From NCBI GenBank assembly GCA_028023455.1, contig JAQFVV010006502.1:1-64000 (forward strand): a DNA stretch of 64,000 nucleotides. The letters are read 5' to 3'. Positions 26,100 to 39,339 of this stretch are shown one piece after another (within the stretch, counting starts at the first letter, position 1; every line of letters begins with the position of its first letter). This DNA comes from Epiperipatus broadwayi. Its lineage: Eukaryota > Onychophora > Udeonychophora > Euonychophora > Peripatidae. The notes below the pieces were generated by a model. The model worked only from the letters and a program-made list of their open reading frames with translations, ran no database searches and was not told where the DNA came from. Both the position numbers and the translations under genes were made by a program.

Positions 26100-29035
26100 A
26101 TTCTGAAGAGACTGTAAAGTCACCAGCCAACGAAGTGACTGGTGGATAAAGGTGGAGGGTACTAAGAATACCTTGACTGCATACTGATGTGGTCATTTGA
26201 TGACAACTTTTTATTTAGGGACTTTTGCAGATTATTTTCAAGAAAAGGAAAATCGGAAGAATTAGTTAGAACTGTTTATATAAAATGGTACATTGTTGGA
26301 CTTCATGAAATTAGAAGAAAAGGTGAAAAGACAATTGATTTAAATAGTGTACATGTACTCTACTACAAAGGCACAGATATTGGAAGTACAAGTGGAGTAA
26401 AATTCATTATAAATAAAACACAGAAGAACAACATGATGGAGATTGATGATGTTTTGGACAGAGTGGCAAGAAAAATGGATACCAAATGCAGATTATTTAG
26501 ATTTAAGCCCCAACAAGTTCTCATAATGATGAAATAGAAGATTTATATATAGATGTATATAAAGCTTTTGATGACACTAAACAACATTTTAAAATTGTTA
26601 TGGGAGACTTTAATGCTAGAATTGGTTAACGAATAAAAGATAAAAGTGTTGTAGGTAAATTTGGTTACAGTAATAGAAATGACAGAGGACAAAGACTTGT
26701 GGAGTTAAAAAACTTTATATTATAAATTTTTTTTTTGAAAAAAATATTAAAAGTAAAAAAAAAAAACATGGAAGCATTAAAATAAAGGTGTAGCAGAATT
26801 GGACAATATTTTGATTAACAGGAAATACATATTTCAATATTGCAAGGTTATTAATAAATTTAAAACAGGAAGTGATCATCAATTAGTAAGATGTAAGATA
26901 CAATGTTAATGCAAAACTAAAGTGACAGAAATTATTAAGAAAACAATATTTACAGTTAATATTCATAATCTTCAGAAACATTCTAATAAAATTTAATTTA
27001 GAAATTGCAAATTGGTTTAAAGTATTAATAGATTTTGAACATAATTTAGATTTGAATGAAATTAATAAGAAAATAAATGATACACTTTTAAAAACTGCAA
27101 CAAATGTAGCTGGTAGAAAAAAGTAGCAATTGACCAATAAAATTTCTACTGAGACTAGAGAATTTATAAAAAAAAGAGAGAATATAAAGATATATAAAAA
27201 TGATGCATTAGAAAAGATTGAATATCTCAAATTTTGGAAAATGGTGTGAAAAAAGGTTGATAATGATATAAGAAAGTATAATTGTGAACTATCAAGGAAG
27301 GCTTTAGAAGAGAATAAGTCTCAAGAGTGTAAAACAACAGTTTTGTATTGGTAGGAAATGTATCTTCAATAAGAAAAATAGATGGAACTATTACTAAAAT
27401 GAATGATGATATCATGAAATGTGTAGAAGAGCTCTATCAAGAATTATTAGTAATAAAGAACAAATACCTTCTACATCTATTATATCTTTTAAATTGCCCA
27501 GAATTTTAAATCAAGAAGTGAGACATGCAATTAAATTTAAGAAGAAAGGAAAAGCTGCATATAAATCCATATATTAAAAGAAGCTGCTGAAGAAATAAAA
27601 TTTTTAGGCAAAGTTATATACCAAATGTATAAATGGAAAAGATGTACCAGATGATTGGAAAAATGAAGTATTAATATTAATATTTTAAAAAGGTGATATT
27701 AGAAATTACAGACAAAGGTGATAAAGAAGATATTAGAAATTACAGACCTATCAATCTTTTATCAGTTTTATAAAAAGAAATTATAAGATAATTAAAACTT
27801 GTCTACAGAAAACATTGGACTTCAACCAACCAAGAGAACAATCTGGATTTCAAATTGGTTTTAGTACAGTAGATCATATCCAAGTATTGACTAGAAGTTA
27901 TAGAAAGGATCAATGAATATGAGTTGCCATTATACTTTGGATTTGTAAATTATGAAAAGGCATTTGATTCTATAAGCATTTCTTCAGTGATTAAAGCATT
28001 GAATTATCAAAGTATAGACCCAAGCTATTGTCATATTCTGAAGAATATTTATAAAATGCAAAAGCAACAATTAGATTAGATAATGATACTAAGAAGGTTA
28101 ACATTGAGAAGGATGTAAGGCAAGATGACTCTATATCTCCAAAACATTTTACAGCAATGCTGCAAGAAGTATTTTATGAATTAAAATGGGAAAGTAAAAG
28201 TAAATGGAGATTATTTAAGCCGTTTTGATTTTGCAGATGATATAGTTGTTTTTGCATATAATGCTTTAGAGATTCATGAAATGTTACAAGAGTTAAGAGA
28301 TGAAAGTAAGAAAGTAGGACTGAAAATATATTTTCTCAAAATATAAAAATAAAAAATCGATTATGATGAATTAGAAGAAGTTAACAACTACAAATACCTT
28401 GGTCAGATTATTACTACACATGGAAAACATAATGGATGAAATTAATCATAGAATTAAACTTGGTTTGAGTGCTTTTGATAGAAATAAATTAATATTAAAA
28501 GGAAATATGCCTAGATGTTTGAAAAGGGAGGTTTTTAATAAATCTGTTTTGCCAGTTATTTCTTATATATCTGAGACTTGGACACTTAATAGAAGAGCAA
28601 TACAGAGAATTCAGACCACTGAAAGAAGTATGGAGAGATACATGTTGGGAATATCAAAAAGAAATTGAAAATGCAATGTATGTGTAAGAGAACAAACATG
28701 TCAAAAAACATCACATGACCACCTCCTCTTATACTTGTTTTAAGAACAAATATGTGTTACTGACATCTTTTAAAAATGAAAAGACTTATGTGGAATTGGG
28801 CTGAACATATGGGTAGAACATCTGATAGCAAATTGACAATTAAAATTTTAAACTGGATTCTAAAAGATTATAAAAGACCCAGAAAGAGATGACATGTGGG
28901 ATATATGGATGAAATAAAAAAGGGTGTGGGAGTGATGTAGAGAAAAAATTGCTAGAGATTGGAAAAGATGGATTAAACTTGAAGACCTTCATTCTGTAGT
29001 GGATTGATAATGATTGACAATGATGTTGACTAGTA
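26100..29035 (+). mobile_element. RTE-like LINE copy A, decayed but with endonuclease start
   Basis: The most complete but most decayed of four related copies. It encodes in order an apurinic-type endonuclease (HEIRRKGEKTIDLNS and YYKGTDIGSTSG, then GDFNARIG near 26608, GSDHQLVR near 26870), a reverse transcriptase (NYRPINLL near 27735, EQSGFQ near 27838, NYEKAFDSI near 27948, DFADDIVVFA near 28228) and a C-terminal tail typical of RTE-type elements (ETWTLNRRAIQR, RSMERYMLG, then WAEH... to near 28990). Many frameshifts and stops break it into pieces, such as 26187-26537 and 28399-28668. The 3' end is TTGATAATGATTGACAATGA-like, resembling the simple-repeat 3' ends of RTE elements. A 42-bp insertion sits at 28702. 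The start is estimated; the assignment comes from motifs. Confidence 0.85.
28702..28743. mobile_element. 42-bp insertion in LINE copy A flanked by a 12-nt duplication
   Basis: LINE copy C continues without these bases at the equivalent point (near 50430). The insert is flanked by GAACAAACATGT (28690-28701) and GAACAAATATGT (28744-28755). It contains ACATCACATGACCACC, similar to the edge of the hairpin elements near 34967 and 38532, so it looks like a tiny internally deleted relative. Confidence 0.5.
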
Positions 29036-32000
29036 ATATTTGAAATGAGCTTATAATTTAGAAGAAAGACTCAGAAAGGAATTCTACTCCACAAGTAAAG
29101 GAGCCTACAATTATTATTTTATAAAGTATATTCCTCTAAACATTGTAATACATGTAATGAATTTATCAAAAGAAAAGCTATACAATTAGACAAAATCATA
29201 ATTTGATAATGAACACAGTTGTGGTCATTTAAGGAAAACAAGAAAAAAAATATTAATAAAATTCATTTAACTTTCTGCTGAATTTATTTAAAGTAGTAAA
29301 TAAGTCAGTCTCTCATGCATATCATAAAATGTTCAAAGTAACTCTATAACAATATCCATTAAAAAAACATGATATATTTTAAGAAAGCACACTCTGTAAT
29401 TCACTGGGAGAAACATGAGAATTTCCATTAAAATATTTTAAAGGAAATACATCAACCTAAAAACTATAAGATAAAAGATATGGAAATGATTTTTTATTAA
29501 ATGGATTTTCCAGTGATAAGTTTTTATTTAAAATTTTTGTTTCCATTGGACACTTTTCATACAACCCAAATGTTGCAATTTTACCTACCAGTAGAAAGGA
29601 AATAACATTTGTATATTGTTCATTGAAATAATTATGAAATTTAATGTATAATTGTATTTCTGTTTGCATTATCATAAAAATAATTACATGGTGTACTGAG
29701 GAAATTATTGTTATTGCTATTTTTTATTGCTGTTTATATTTTCTTAATAAAGATAAAAGACTAAATGTAAAGATTGAATGTTGGATATCAGATTTTATTA
29801 ATAACTTTACTGATCTATTTAGATTAATAAATAATATATGTGTGAAAGATGTAGGTTTATTTATTAATTTTATTTATTCATGAAATCAAAAAAATAAACT
29901 TTCTTATCAGATTATACTTATTATTGGTCCTAATTTTGTTATTTAAAGATCAAATTACATTGGTATGTAAGCCATATTCATGGAAATTATTATAAAATTA
30001 TTTTTGTATATATATATTATTTTTTTAATTATCCACTAAAACTATTTGCATTTAAAATAGATTATGATTGCCTTTTTCTTTATTGTGCGTTTGTGGTATA
30101 AAAAATGCTTTCAAAATTTATAATCTAAACATTTACTGTTCAGGTAGATTGCATCTGATATTGTTTACTGATTGATTCTACCGTGGATATATTTTCTCAA
30201 GAGTAATAATTTAGGCAAAATTCGGATCATCATTATTTATGCAAATCAACTGCGCAGAAGCAATATAATTATTATTGACATATTCTAAAATCAATTATTT
30301 TACAAATAGAATTTAATGCCCACTAAGGCATATTAAACAATAGCATTATTAAATGTTTTGGATATCATTTATTAAATAAAAAAATAAATTTGTATTAATA
30401 GTCAAGTGTGGGTATGTTGAACCACAATTCAAATAGAAAGTATATGATTTTTTATTGTGGAAATCTATTATACATCTTTGTAATCAGCCATGCAAAATGG
30501 TATTCTTGTTTTTAATTTTATTTATTTCTTACACCCACTGAAATTATTTTGTTATTATTTATTTGTCCCAAAGGATTTAAAAACTGACTGGCATTATTAG
30601 TTACATGATTGTTTAATTAGCTTTGACATTATTTTGATTAAACTCATCTTAGTGTTTAAATCAGGTGTAGAAATTGAAAGGAATATCACATCATCTAGGA
30701 CCTTTCAAATGATGTGTGTATGAATCCCTGCCATCATAGACAGATAATAATAAAAAATACACCTTGTCTAAGCTTTAATTAAATATTTATCAATCCATAT
30801 ATAAGACTGATTGATTCTATTACAAATATAAAAATGTGAATCACTACTGTAAATCCTTTAACTAGTATAAATATTAAAATTTAACAGTGTATCATTTCTC
30901 ATAAAGTTTTTGTATATGAATTTATTTCCACAATAAATTTTAATTAGTTGAAGAATAATTAGAACAATGCAGAATCTGTGTTGTATTGTTATTGCAATAA
31001 TTGTAAAAGTTAAAACACTTTAATTTGCTAAAAATGTATTTGATTATAATATATTTAGACATTTCACCAAGTGTTAATCAGAAATACATTTTTATTATTG
31101 TAATTATTGTTAATAATACATATACTACCTGGAAAATTTCAAATATTGTTATAATTTTTTCTTTGATTAAGCTCTATTACCATCATGTTGACATAGTAAA
31201 TTATCAGATTTTATAAAGTAAGATTTTTATTTGTTTTATATGTGGATAGATCAATTAATAAAATATTTACCATTATTATGAATATGATTAGCATCTATTC
31301 ACTGAATACTTTAAATATTGTATATATTTTACAAAATATATATATAATTTTTTGGAATTAAAAAAAAAATATTCAGGTTTAAGGATATCTATCATACTTA
31401 TCAAGAAACAAAATATCTATTATGTTTATTTTGCATACATTATATTTGTTCTTTTTTTAAAATTCTTTAATCCTTTTGAATGTGTCTAAAAATATGATTT
31501 GAAAATCTTAAGAGTCAATTAATTATTTGAATATATGTTTCTTTTATATACAATTATTTATTTTCTTAAAGTCTTGGCTGATCCACTGTCTTCACTATTA
31601 TTATTACCAACATTGTTATCATGTGCATATTCTCTGTTCATGACAACTACAATTTTGTATATAAAGAATGATAATTTTTATGAACATTTAAAAAAGTTTT
31701 CAAGTTTGGGTGTGTCTTTAAATTTTCCAAGCATCATACCTTTCTGCAATTTTACTTTGTTTATAACATTATACTTGTCTTGTTCATAATATCATTTCTT
31801 AATGTTATTATCTTTTTATGTAGTTATAAAATGTTTCTTTATGTTTAGTGGTTAATAATAAAACCAACTTGGAGACTAACACTAGTAGTTCTGTTATTAT
31901 TTTACAAAAGGATTATACATGCCAAATCAAAGATTTAGGTTCTCTTAACTTTATAGCAACCTACTCTATGTGACTTTAATTTAAAGTTACCTAATGGAAA

Positions 32001-34960
32001 TATAAATGTCTCAGCCAGACTGTAAGATCATAGCATATTCCCTGCTTATGTCTGTAATCACCTCATCTCTAGTTATACTTATTTTAAAATAAAAGCTAAA
32101 GACAAAAATACTAGAAGCTAGGCTGAACTAAGATAAGAATCTTATTGACTAAAAAGTGGTTAAGATATTATTTAGTATAAACAGAATTTTTTTGAAATAT
32201 TTATTTTTTGTGTTTACTTTGATTGATATTTAAAAAAGTTAACTGAATTTTATAAAATAAAAATAAAATCAATATACAATTTAATGTTTTCCTAAATATA
32301 CGTTTATTAAAGTAAACATTATGATTATACTCGATGTTTCTGGAGTAAATTTACATTTTTAAATTTAGTAATAAAAAGTTCATATAGAAATATTTTTAAA
32401 TTCTTCATTTTATTAGTTTCTACTGAATGCATTAAAGAAACTTTCAAACTGCACAAAGTTAGAATTCCATAGATATTTAAATTATCCCAAGAGAAAAATC
32501 CTGATAAGCAGATATCATTTATTGTCTTTTATCATGAAATGTCAACTGTCGTTTGAATTGATTCCAAATAAATAGTTTAAAGCAAATAATCTCATGGGAA
32601 AAATTTGAATGTATCATTTCACACAGCTATTAAATTTACTATGCAATAATTATTTTTTATACCGACATTGGTACTGGTAATCTTTTCATACAATGAAATG
32701 ATATTATTAATTAATTGAATTAAAATGATTACAAAACTGCAATGTTTTTTTTTAGCATATAATATTTAAAAAAATAATTTGACTTTCTCAGTTTGTTAAA
32801 AAATGTAAGTATAATATAGCATTATTTATTTATTTATTTTATTTTCAAAGTAATATATATATATATAGTCATGTGTATTTATGTACAAAATGGGACGTTT
32901 TAATATCAAAGTACTTACTTCGTAAATCAATGCTTTAAATATTTTCTTTGGGAGACCACATTCAGAATAGATATATATCATTTGGTGGGCACTATTCAAT
33001 TTTTCAAGAAAAATTTCTAATAAAGACAATTATAATAATCTACAAAATATACAAACAGATGTATTATTCTCAAATAATTTGAATTTTTTGTATAAAAAAC
33101 TGACATTAAAAATTAATACCAATAGGAGTAATCTCATTTACTGAAAGCGATTCAGTAAATAGAACCCATGGCATCTACGAACATTATATTGGAAATCGTG
33201 GTTCCAAAATTTTCATTAGAATATGTTTATTAATAAGATTATTCTATTTTTTATCTTAATGCACAAGTTTCTCTAATATGTATATTTTCTGCTTATCATT
33301 TGAAAGGTTTAATCTTAATTGAAGCTTGCAACTTGCAATTAAGTTCGAAGGCAATATTTCTTTAAGAAACAACTTTTTTAACTTTCAATAAAAATTTCCA
33401 AGTCCATTCACTCAAAATATGCTTTTTTCATAAAGTTTAAACTTTCATCCTAAGGCAGAATGACTTATCTTTTTTTTATCTTCTTTACCTGAGAAAGGAT
33501 TTAGTATTAAGCACTTTTACTTTATTTGCCAGTGCTATAAAAAGGTTTATTTTTTGATTAGATTGAATGCTTCATGAATTAATATAAACTTATCCAAGTA
33601 TATACATAATACAGTAGGCAATATAATATAAATATATATAAGGAAAGAAACTTAAATGTCATAGACCTAGAAATCAAATTTGCAATAGATAAAGAGCAAA
33701 ATTTATGCAGGATTTAATCAGGCTTAACATTTTTTCTATTTAGACAATTTACAACTAACACTACCATCTATTTGATATGTTTCATAATTTGGAATCTAAC
33801 TATTCATAGTGTGTAAAACAAAAATTTTTAAAGCCTCATTTATAAGTGATTTATCAAGCCTAATGATATACTTTTTTCAACACTGTTTCTTTATGTGGAA
33901 CAATATGTTAAAAAAGTTTTTGTTCTTAAGTAGCATATTTAATGTTTTTGACTATATATATTTAATGATTACACGTTTGTAAGCAATATATTCAGACAGT
34001 TAATACTGAATAGTATTGAACTGTTTAAAAATAAAGAATTTTCAACAGATGTTTTGCATTTATAATATTAAAAAATAAGACACATGTTAGTTAACTTTAC
34101 ATTTAATTTCTTTAAGATATAAAATGAGAGAGTAAATAATCTCATGTCACATTTATCAAATCTGTGAAAAAAAATTGTTATTTGCTGAATTTATACTTCT
34201 TTAAAACATTTAATCATTATTGATTTATACTGTTGAACAGGTAAAATGATGCCAGGATATATTTATAAATATAAATCTTGTTTAAATTCTGTCTTTTTTA
34301 CCATCAATATATTTACTCTTCATTTTGTAAGACGTTAAATTTAGAAGCACATTTGAAACATATTAAACTTATTTAAACTTTATTGAGGATTATCTTTACA
34401 TATAACAATTAATATAAGGATAATAATAATAATATATTTAATTCTCAGAAAAAAATAGTGATATAAAAATATTAAAAGATTACGAACTACAATTCAAAAC
34501 ACAATGATTACTTTATATGTCGTTGTAATTTTAAACTCTATTTAAAATAAAATATAAACAAAAGCAAAACAAAAGACATAATTTAGTAAATTTCAAATTT
34601 TAATAAATAATTTAGTATAACCATAGAAATATATTTATGAGATATAATTTATATACAAAAGAATGGTGAAAATATTTTTACATTTCTAATAATATTTTAA
34701 TCAACCTGTCACTTCTGGTAATGGATATCACATGATCTCCTGAGAAACCAATCATTCAATCATTTTAATAAGATTTAAAAATTTCTTATTTATTTTTAGA
34801 TTAAGTGAATTCAAAAATAAAATTTAAGTTAATTAAAAATAGAAAATTATTTTTATTTATATCTTGATAATCAAAGAATAATTTAATAAAATTATTTTTT
34901 ACCCAGATTACATATAGGAGTGTGTGCATGTTGTAGTAATAATCTTTGTGTAATTTAAAA
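29036..34960. other. AT-rich non-coding DNA
   Basis: About 5.9 kb with no recognisable gene, RNA or clear repeat. Frames such as 29457-29675 (-), 29644-29883 (+) and 31535-31789 (+) are short, low in complexity and lack domain features. Confidence 0.55.
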
Positions 34961-34963
34961 TCT

Positions 34964-35318
34964 TACATCACATGATCACTATTTTTTATGCTTGCTTATA
35001 ACTGTTACTAAAACATGCAAAACTCTCCATATGTATTGCCACTCAATGCAAGCCAGAGTGATCAATGGATGCCAGAAGACTTGTGCATAAAATCCCCATC
35101 TAGTGCCTACTCATCCAATATCCCCAAACTAGTTTCTGACTTGTGGCCTTTGTCAGTGAAGAGCCTTGGATCTGAGAGCACTACACCTAGATCTTAGGAA
35201 ATTGGATGAGTAGGCACTAGATGGGGATTTTATGCACAAGCCTTTTGGCAACCATTGATTACTCTGGCTTGTATTGAGTGTCAATACATATGAAGAGTTT
35301 TGCCTGATTTAAAATCTT
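34964..35318. mobile_element. Hairpin (MITE-like) element, family H copy 1
   Basis: Arms at about 35016-35119 and 35202-35306 are near-perfect reverse complements. They contain CAAAACTCT(C/T)CATATGTATTG at the outer side and CCCCATCTAGTGCCTACTCA at the inner side. The 80-bp loop holds AGTTTCTGACTTGTGGCC and CAGTGAAGAGCCTTGGATC. Outside the arms is an ACATCACATGATCAC edge (34967) shared with copy 2. The 60-codon frame inside is an accident of the repeat. Confidence 0.7.
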
Positions 35319-38300
35319 AGATGAAAACAACAAAATAATTAAAGAATGAGGCATTATAAATAATACTATTTTATATCCAAATTAAAACAGAACAATTTTA
35401 CAGTTGTGTGCTATTTGGATTTTAAGAAACTGACTTACTTATAAGATGTGCTTACTCTTTTACTGTTGACTATTTCTACCTACTGGTATTAATTTTTATA
35501 TTTTTAAAATGCATGAATTCAATTATGTGGCATGGCTATAGTTATTGTATGTAAAATTTATGCTTGAATATTAAGATAAAATATGCTTACATGAGATATT
35601 AATATATGCTGGAATTGTCATTACAAAAATAAATATGACTGTATTAGCATTATTTCTATCATGTTTTGGTAAAGCATAGCTAATACTTAGTATTTATTAA
35701 TTTCTAACAAACATTTATCAAAATAAAACATTGGTTAAACTGAATGTTGACATATAAGATTAATATTGATAAAATTTTATAGTAAAGTGATTTTATATTT
35801 CCAAAATTTTTAGAGAAGTTTTATCTATATTAATTTGTGCAATAAAATTGTTGCATTTTAATTACAAAAAACATTACATAAGTTTATAAAAGATGGGGAA
35901 AATTAAGTCTAAAATGCTAAAAAGATGTTTAATATGATTTTAAGTATCAAATAAAAATTAACAATAATAAATAAGAAATTAACAGTTATAAATATCTTAA
36001 TCAAATTATTTGTATAGCAAAAATTAAATTATATTATATATGCATTTGAAAATTTATAATGTTGACATTTTATTTGTAATTATATATTGTAATATTTCAA
36101 CCCTCCAGTTTTTTTTTTAAAAATACATTTTATTTATACAATTGTAAATAAATTCATCTGTTAATAATAAAGCACAGGTAACCCGTTATATATTAAAATT
36201 CCAAAATCTAAATGTATTTTCAACATTTTGCACCATCTCTTGGCCATTTTGGTCACATATTTTTTGTTTTTATGCATATTTTATAGTAAATTCATAGAAT
36301 AATCTAAATTTAAAATTTTAGTTCTAAAAAAAATCTGCATTTGGTATTATTTTTTTTAAAAAATCAATTTTTCTTTGATGTGTATTGTTATACAGTCCCA
36401 CCTTGACAGCTTTGGTCATTGTTCCCCAGATCTTTCTAACTGTCAAAGTCAGAAACCAAAACAAAATGTTTTATGCTTTCATAATTGATTTTGAATGTAA
36501 ATAAATATATTTCACATAATTTTTACATTAATAATTAAAATTTTACATTAATTTATCAGAATATAAAGATTGGTTTGAATAATTTTAAATTTTAGAAGAA
36601 AAATAAGCATGCTCAACCAGTATTTTAGACAATGAATGACACTTGATGGCTATTTGCTTATCAATGATCTTCAGTGAAAACTAACACAATAGCACCTCTT
36701 TCACAAATATTTATGTACTTTATGATTATTTTTTACACTATATTGTCTAATAATGTAGCTAGATTAATATTTCGATTTAAAGTATTTAATTTTAGATGAA
36801 AAAAAGACAACAGAAATGAATATTCAGCGATCGTAATTTCTAAGATACTGGAAATCAGTGATGATTTCATATTATAATTGGTTGAAATAATAATTCTTTT
36901 GTTTTTCTGCAGACTATTTTTTTTACATTTTGTTTATAATTTTCTTCAGTTATTAATGTTATTTTAATTTTGTTGTTGTTAAACTTAACCATTTTGAAAG
37001 TAAAATAATTCAATTTTTAGAAGCTAGATTACTATAATTCTGATTATTATTATAAAAACATTTCTGAATAGAAGCAATCTAAAAAGGTTCTTGATGAATG
37101 AAATCAGTCAATTTTTTTTCAAATGGGCCAATAAGAAAATTGGATAATTAAAGGGTTTTAATCTGTGTGCTACTATTAATAATTGAATTCATTTGAAAAA
37201 GTGTAAATAAAGTTTGAATTTTGCTAAAAACATTTAATAACTAAACCAGATATGAATAACAAAATATATAATCACTATATATATATATTAAGTGTAATAA
37301 TTCTCAGGGCTAAATGGGTTTATAAGTAACCACTAAAACCAGTCAACACTTAGACAATCCCAATATATATAACAATCAACAATTTCAAACTGTTGTTAAA
37401 GCACTTTTATTAAAATTATATATATATATAGAAAATATATGTAGAAAGCTTAAATAATTGATTAATTCTTTTATTAGAAATTCATAAAATAAGTAATACA
37501 ATATATATATATATATAAAGTTTAAATATGTAATGATATTTTTAATCATATTACTTATATTAGGTTTGCTTGTTACAATTAAAATATTACGGTAAAGATA
37601 AATTTCTAAATAATCATTGAAAATTTAAATAAATATTTTGAATTCATATTTAACATATATGCATTTAATAGTTGAAACTTATGATATATTATAATAAAAA
37701 GTAAAAATGACAAGAGTATTTGTAAATGAAAATATGCAAATTTTAGAATTCTTTATTACAATTTAATACAAAATCAAGAGAAGATTTCTTAAAAAGACTG
37801 TTGAAAATTCAAAGCTATCGGTTATTTTTAGAATAAAAAGTTTTATATTGCAATGTGTAAAGTGCTTACAAAGGTCTCTTAGCAGTTTATATTAAGTACA
37901 ATAAATAATAATAATAAATAAACAAGCTTTGCAAATACAAGATTATTAAATGAGGTCATGTGACATCTGACTATTTTTTTTTTGTAAATAAACAACTAGG
38001 CAGATTTTAATACACTCTATTATAATATAATATAAAATCCATTAAGTAACATAAAAAAATAACTGATCCTACTTCTTATATTATTGTTTCAGCAAGGCAT
38101 AGCCTCAGTATATATGTGTAAGATTTTAGCAATTACAAACTATGACAAAATAATGGATCACAGTTTTATATATAAATATCTTCAATAAAATCTGTTATCA
38201 AAGTATAAATATATAAACATATATTTACTTTTATTATGAATTTAAATTGTCAATATAATATTAGATGCAATGCAAGGTAGATACAATTATAATCTCATTT

Positions 38301-38529
38301 GAAACTTTAAGCTTTTAACATTTACGGTTTCTTATCATAAAATATGATTTGAATCACGCTATAATAAAAACCTTAAAATTGTTTTTTGACTTAGGAAGTT
38401 TTTTTAAGCAACAGACCATAACTAATCCAAATAAGTCAATTAGGGTAGTGTGTAAGTGATTACTAGGTCATTATTAAATCCAGCATAAAAGATCTAGGTT
38501 AATTTAGCTTGGATTGGTGTTAAACCACT
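35319..38529. other. AT-rich non-coding DNA
   Basis: No gene recognised. Several short (TA)n stretches occur, near 37276, 37418 and 37500. Confidence 0.6.
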
Positions 38530-38830
38530 AAACATTACATGATCACCAGCTCTTATACTAGCACATAATTGTTATTAAACAAGGAAAAACTTTCTGTACA
38601 GTAGTTTCCACCCTGTACCAACCAGAGTAACCTTTGTCAGTGAGATCCTAAGATCTTGGTGCAATGCTCTCAGATCCAAGGTTCCTCACTGATGAAGGCC
38701 ACAAGCCAGAAACTAGTCTGGGGATATTGGATGAGTAGGCACTAAATAGGGATTTTATGCACAAGCCTTCTGGCATCCATTGAATACTCTAGTTGGCACA
38801 GTGTGGCACTACTGCATGGAGAGTTATGCC
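38530..38830. mobile_element. Hairpin (MITE-like) element, family H copy 2
   Basis: Related to the copy at 35.0 kb, with the loop and inner arm in opposite orientation (GAAACTAGTCTGGGGATATTGG at about 38709). Only its outermost ~50 bp are inverted repeats (TTAAACAAGG at the left, CCTTGTTTAA at the right). The ACATTACATGATCACC edge is at 38532. Confidence 0.65.
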
Positions 38831-39339
38831 TTGTTTAATTTGGCTTGGTGAGATGAGAACAAACTTGTGATAGTAAAAACAGAAAAAAATATAATAGAAT
38901 TATTATATTTCAAGGCTTTCATTATCAGTTGAGGATTTATTTTTACAAATAATTTGGAAAATTAATCGCTATAATTTCAACTTGTAATTTATATTTATTA
39001 TTATCTTACTATTACTCATACATTTACATTAATTTTTAATAGTTTCACAAAATCAATGTTAATAAATTTTTAACCCTTCTTATCTATATATACTACCTGG
39101 TATTAATTGCTGTATTCTACATCTAATTGCATTGGCATATATCTGATGTCAATATGTTACAAATAAAAGCACACAAACTTAATAAATTATGATATTACAA
39201 TGGAAGTGTACTTTATAGGATTACAAATTTACAATTAAACATTCTCTATAAACATATATTTATAGGATTACTATTTTACTTATTAGTAATACAAACAGTC
39301 TACATGTGAACAATTAAACAGTCATGACATCAGATCATC
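38831..39339. other. AT-rich non-coding DNA
   Basis: Nothing recognised. Confidence 0.6.

Noticed and set aside
35015-35197. 60-codon frame with ordinary amino-acid composition
   Set aside because: It lies entirely inside the left arm and loop of a hairpin repeat.
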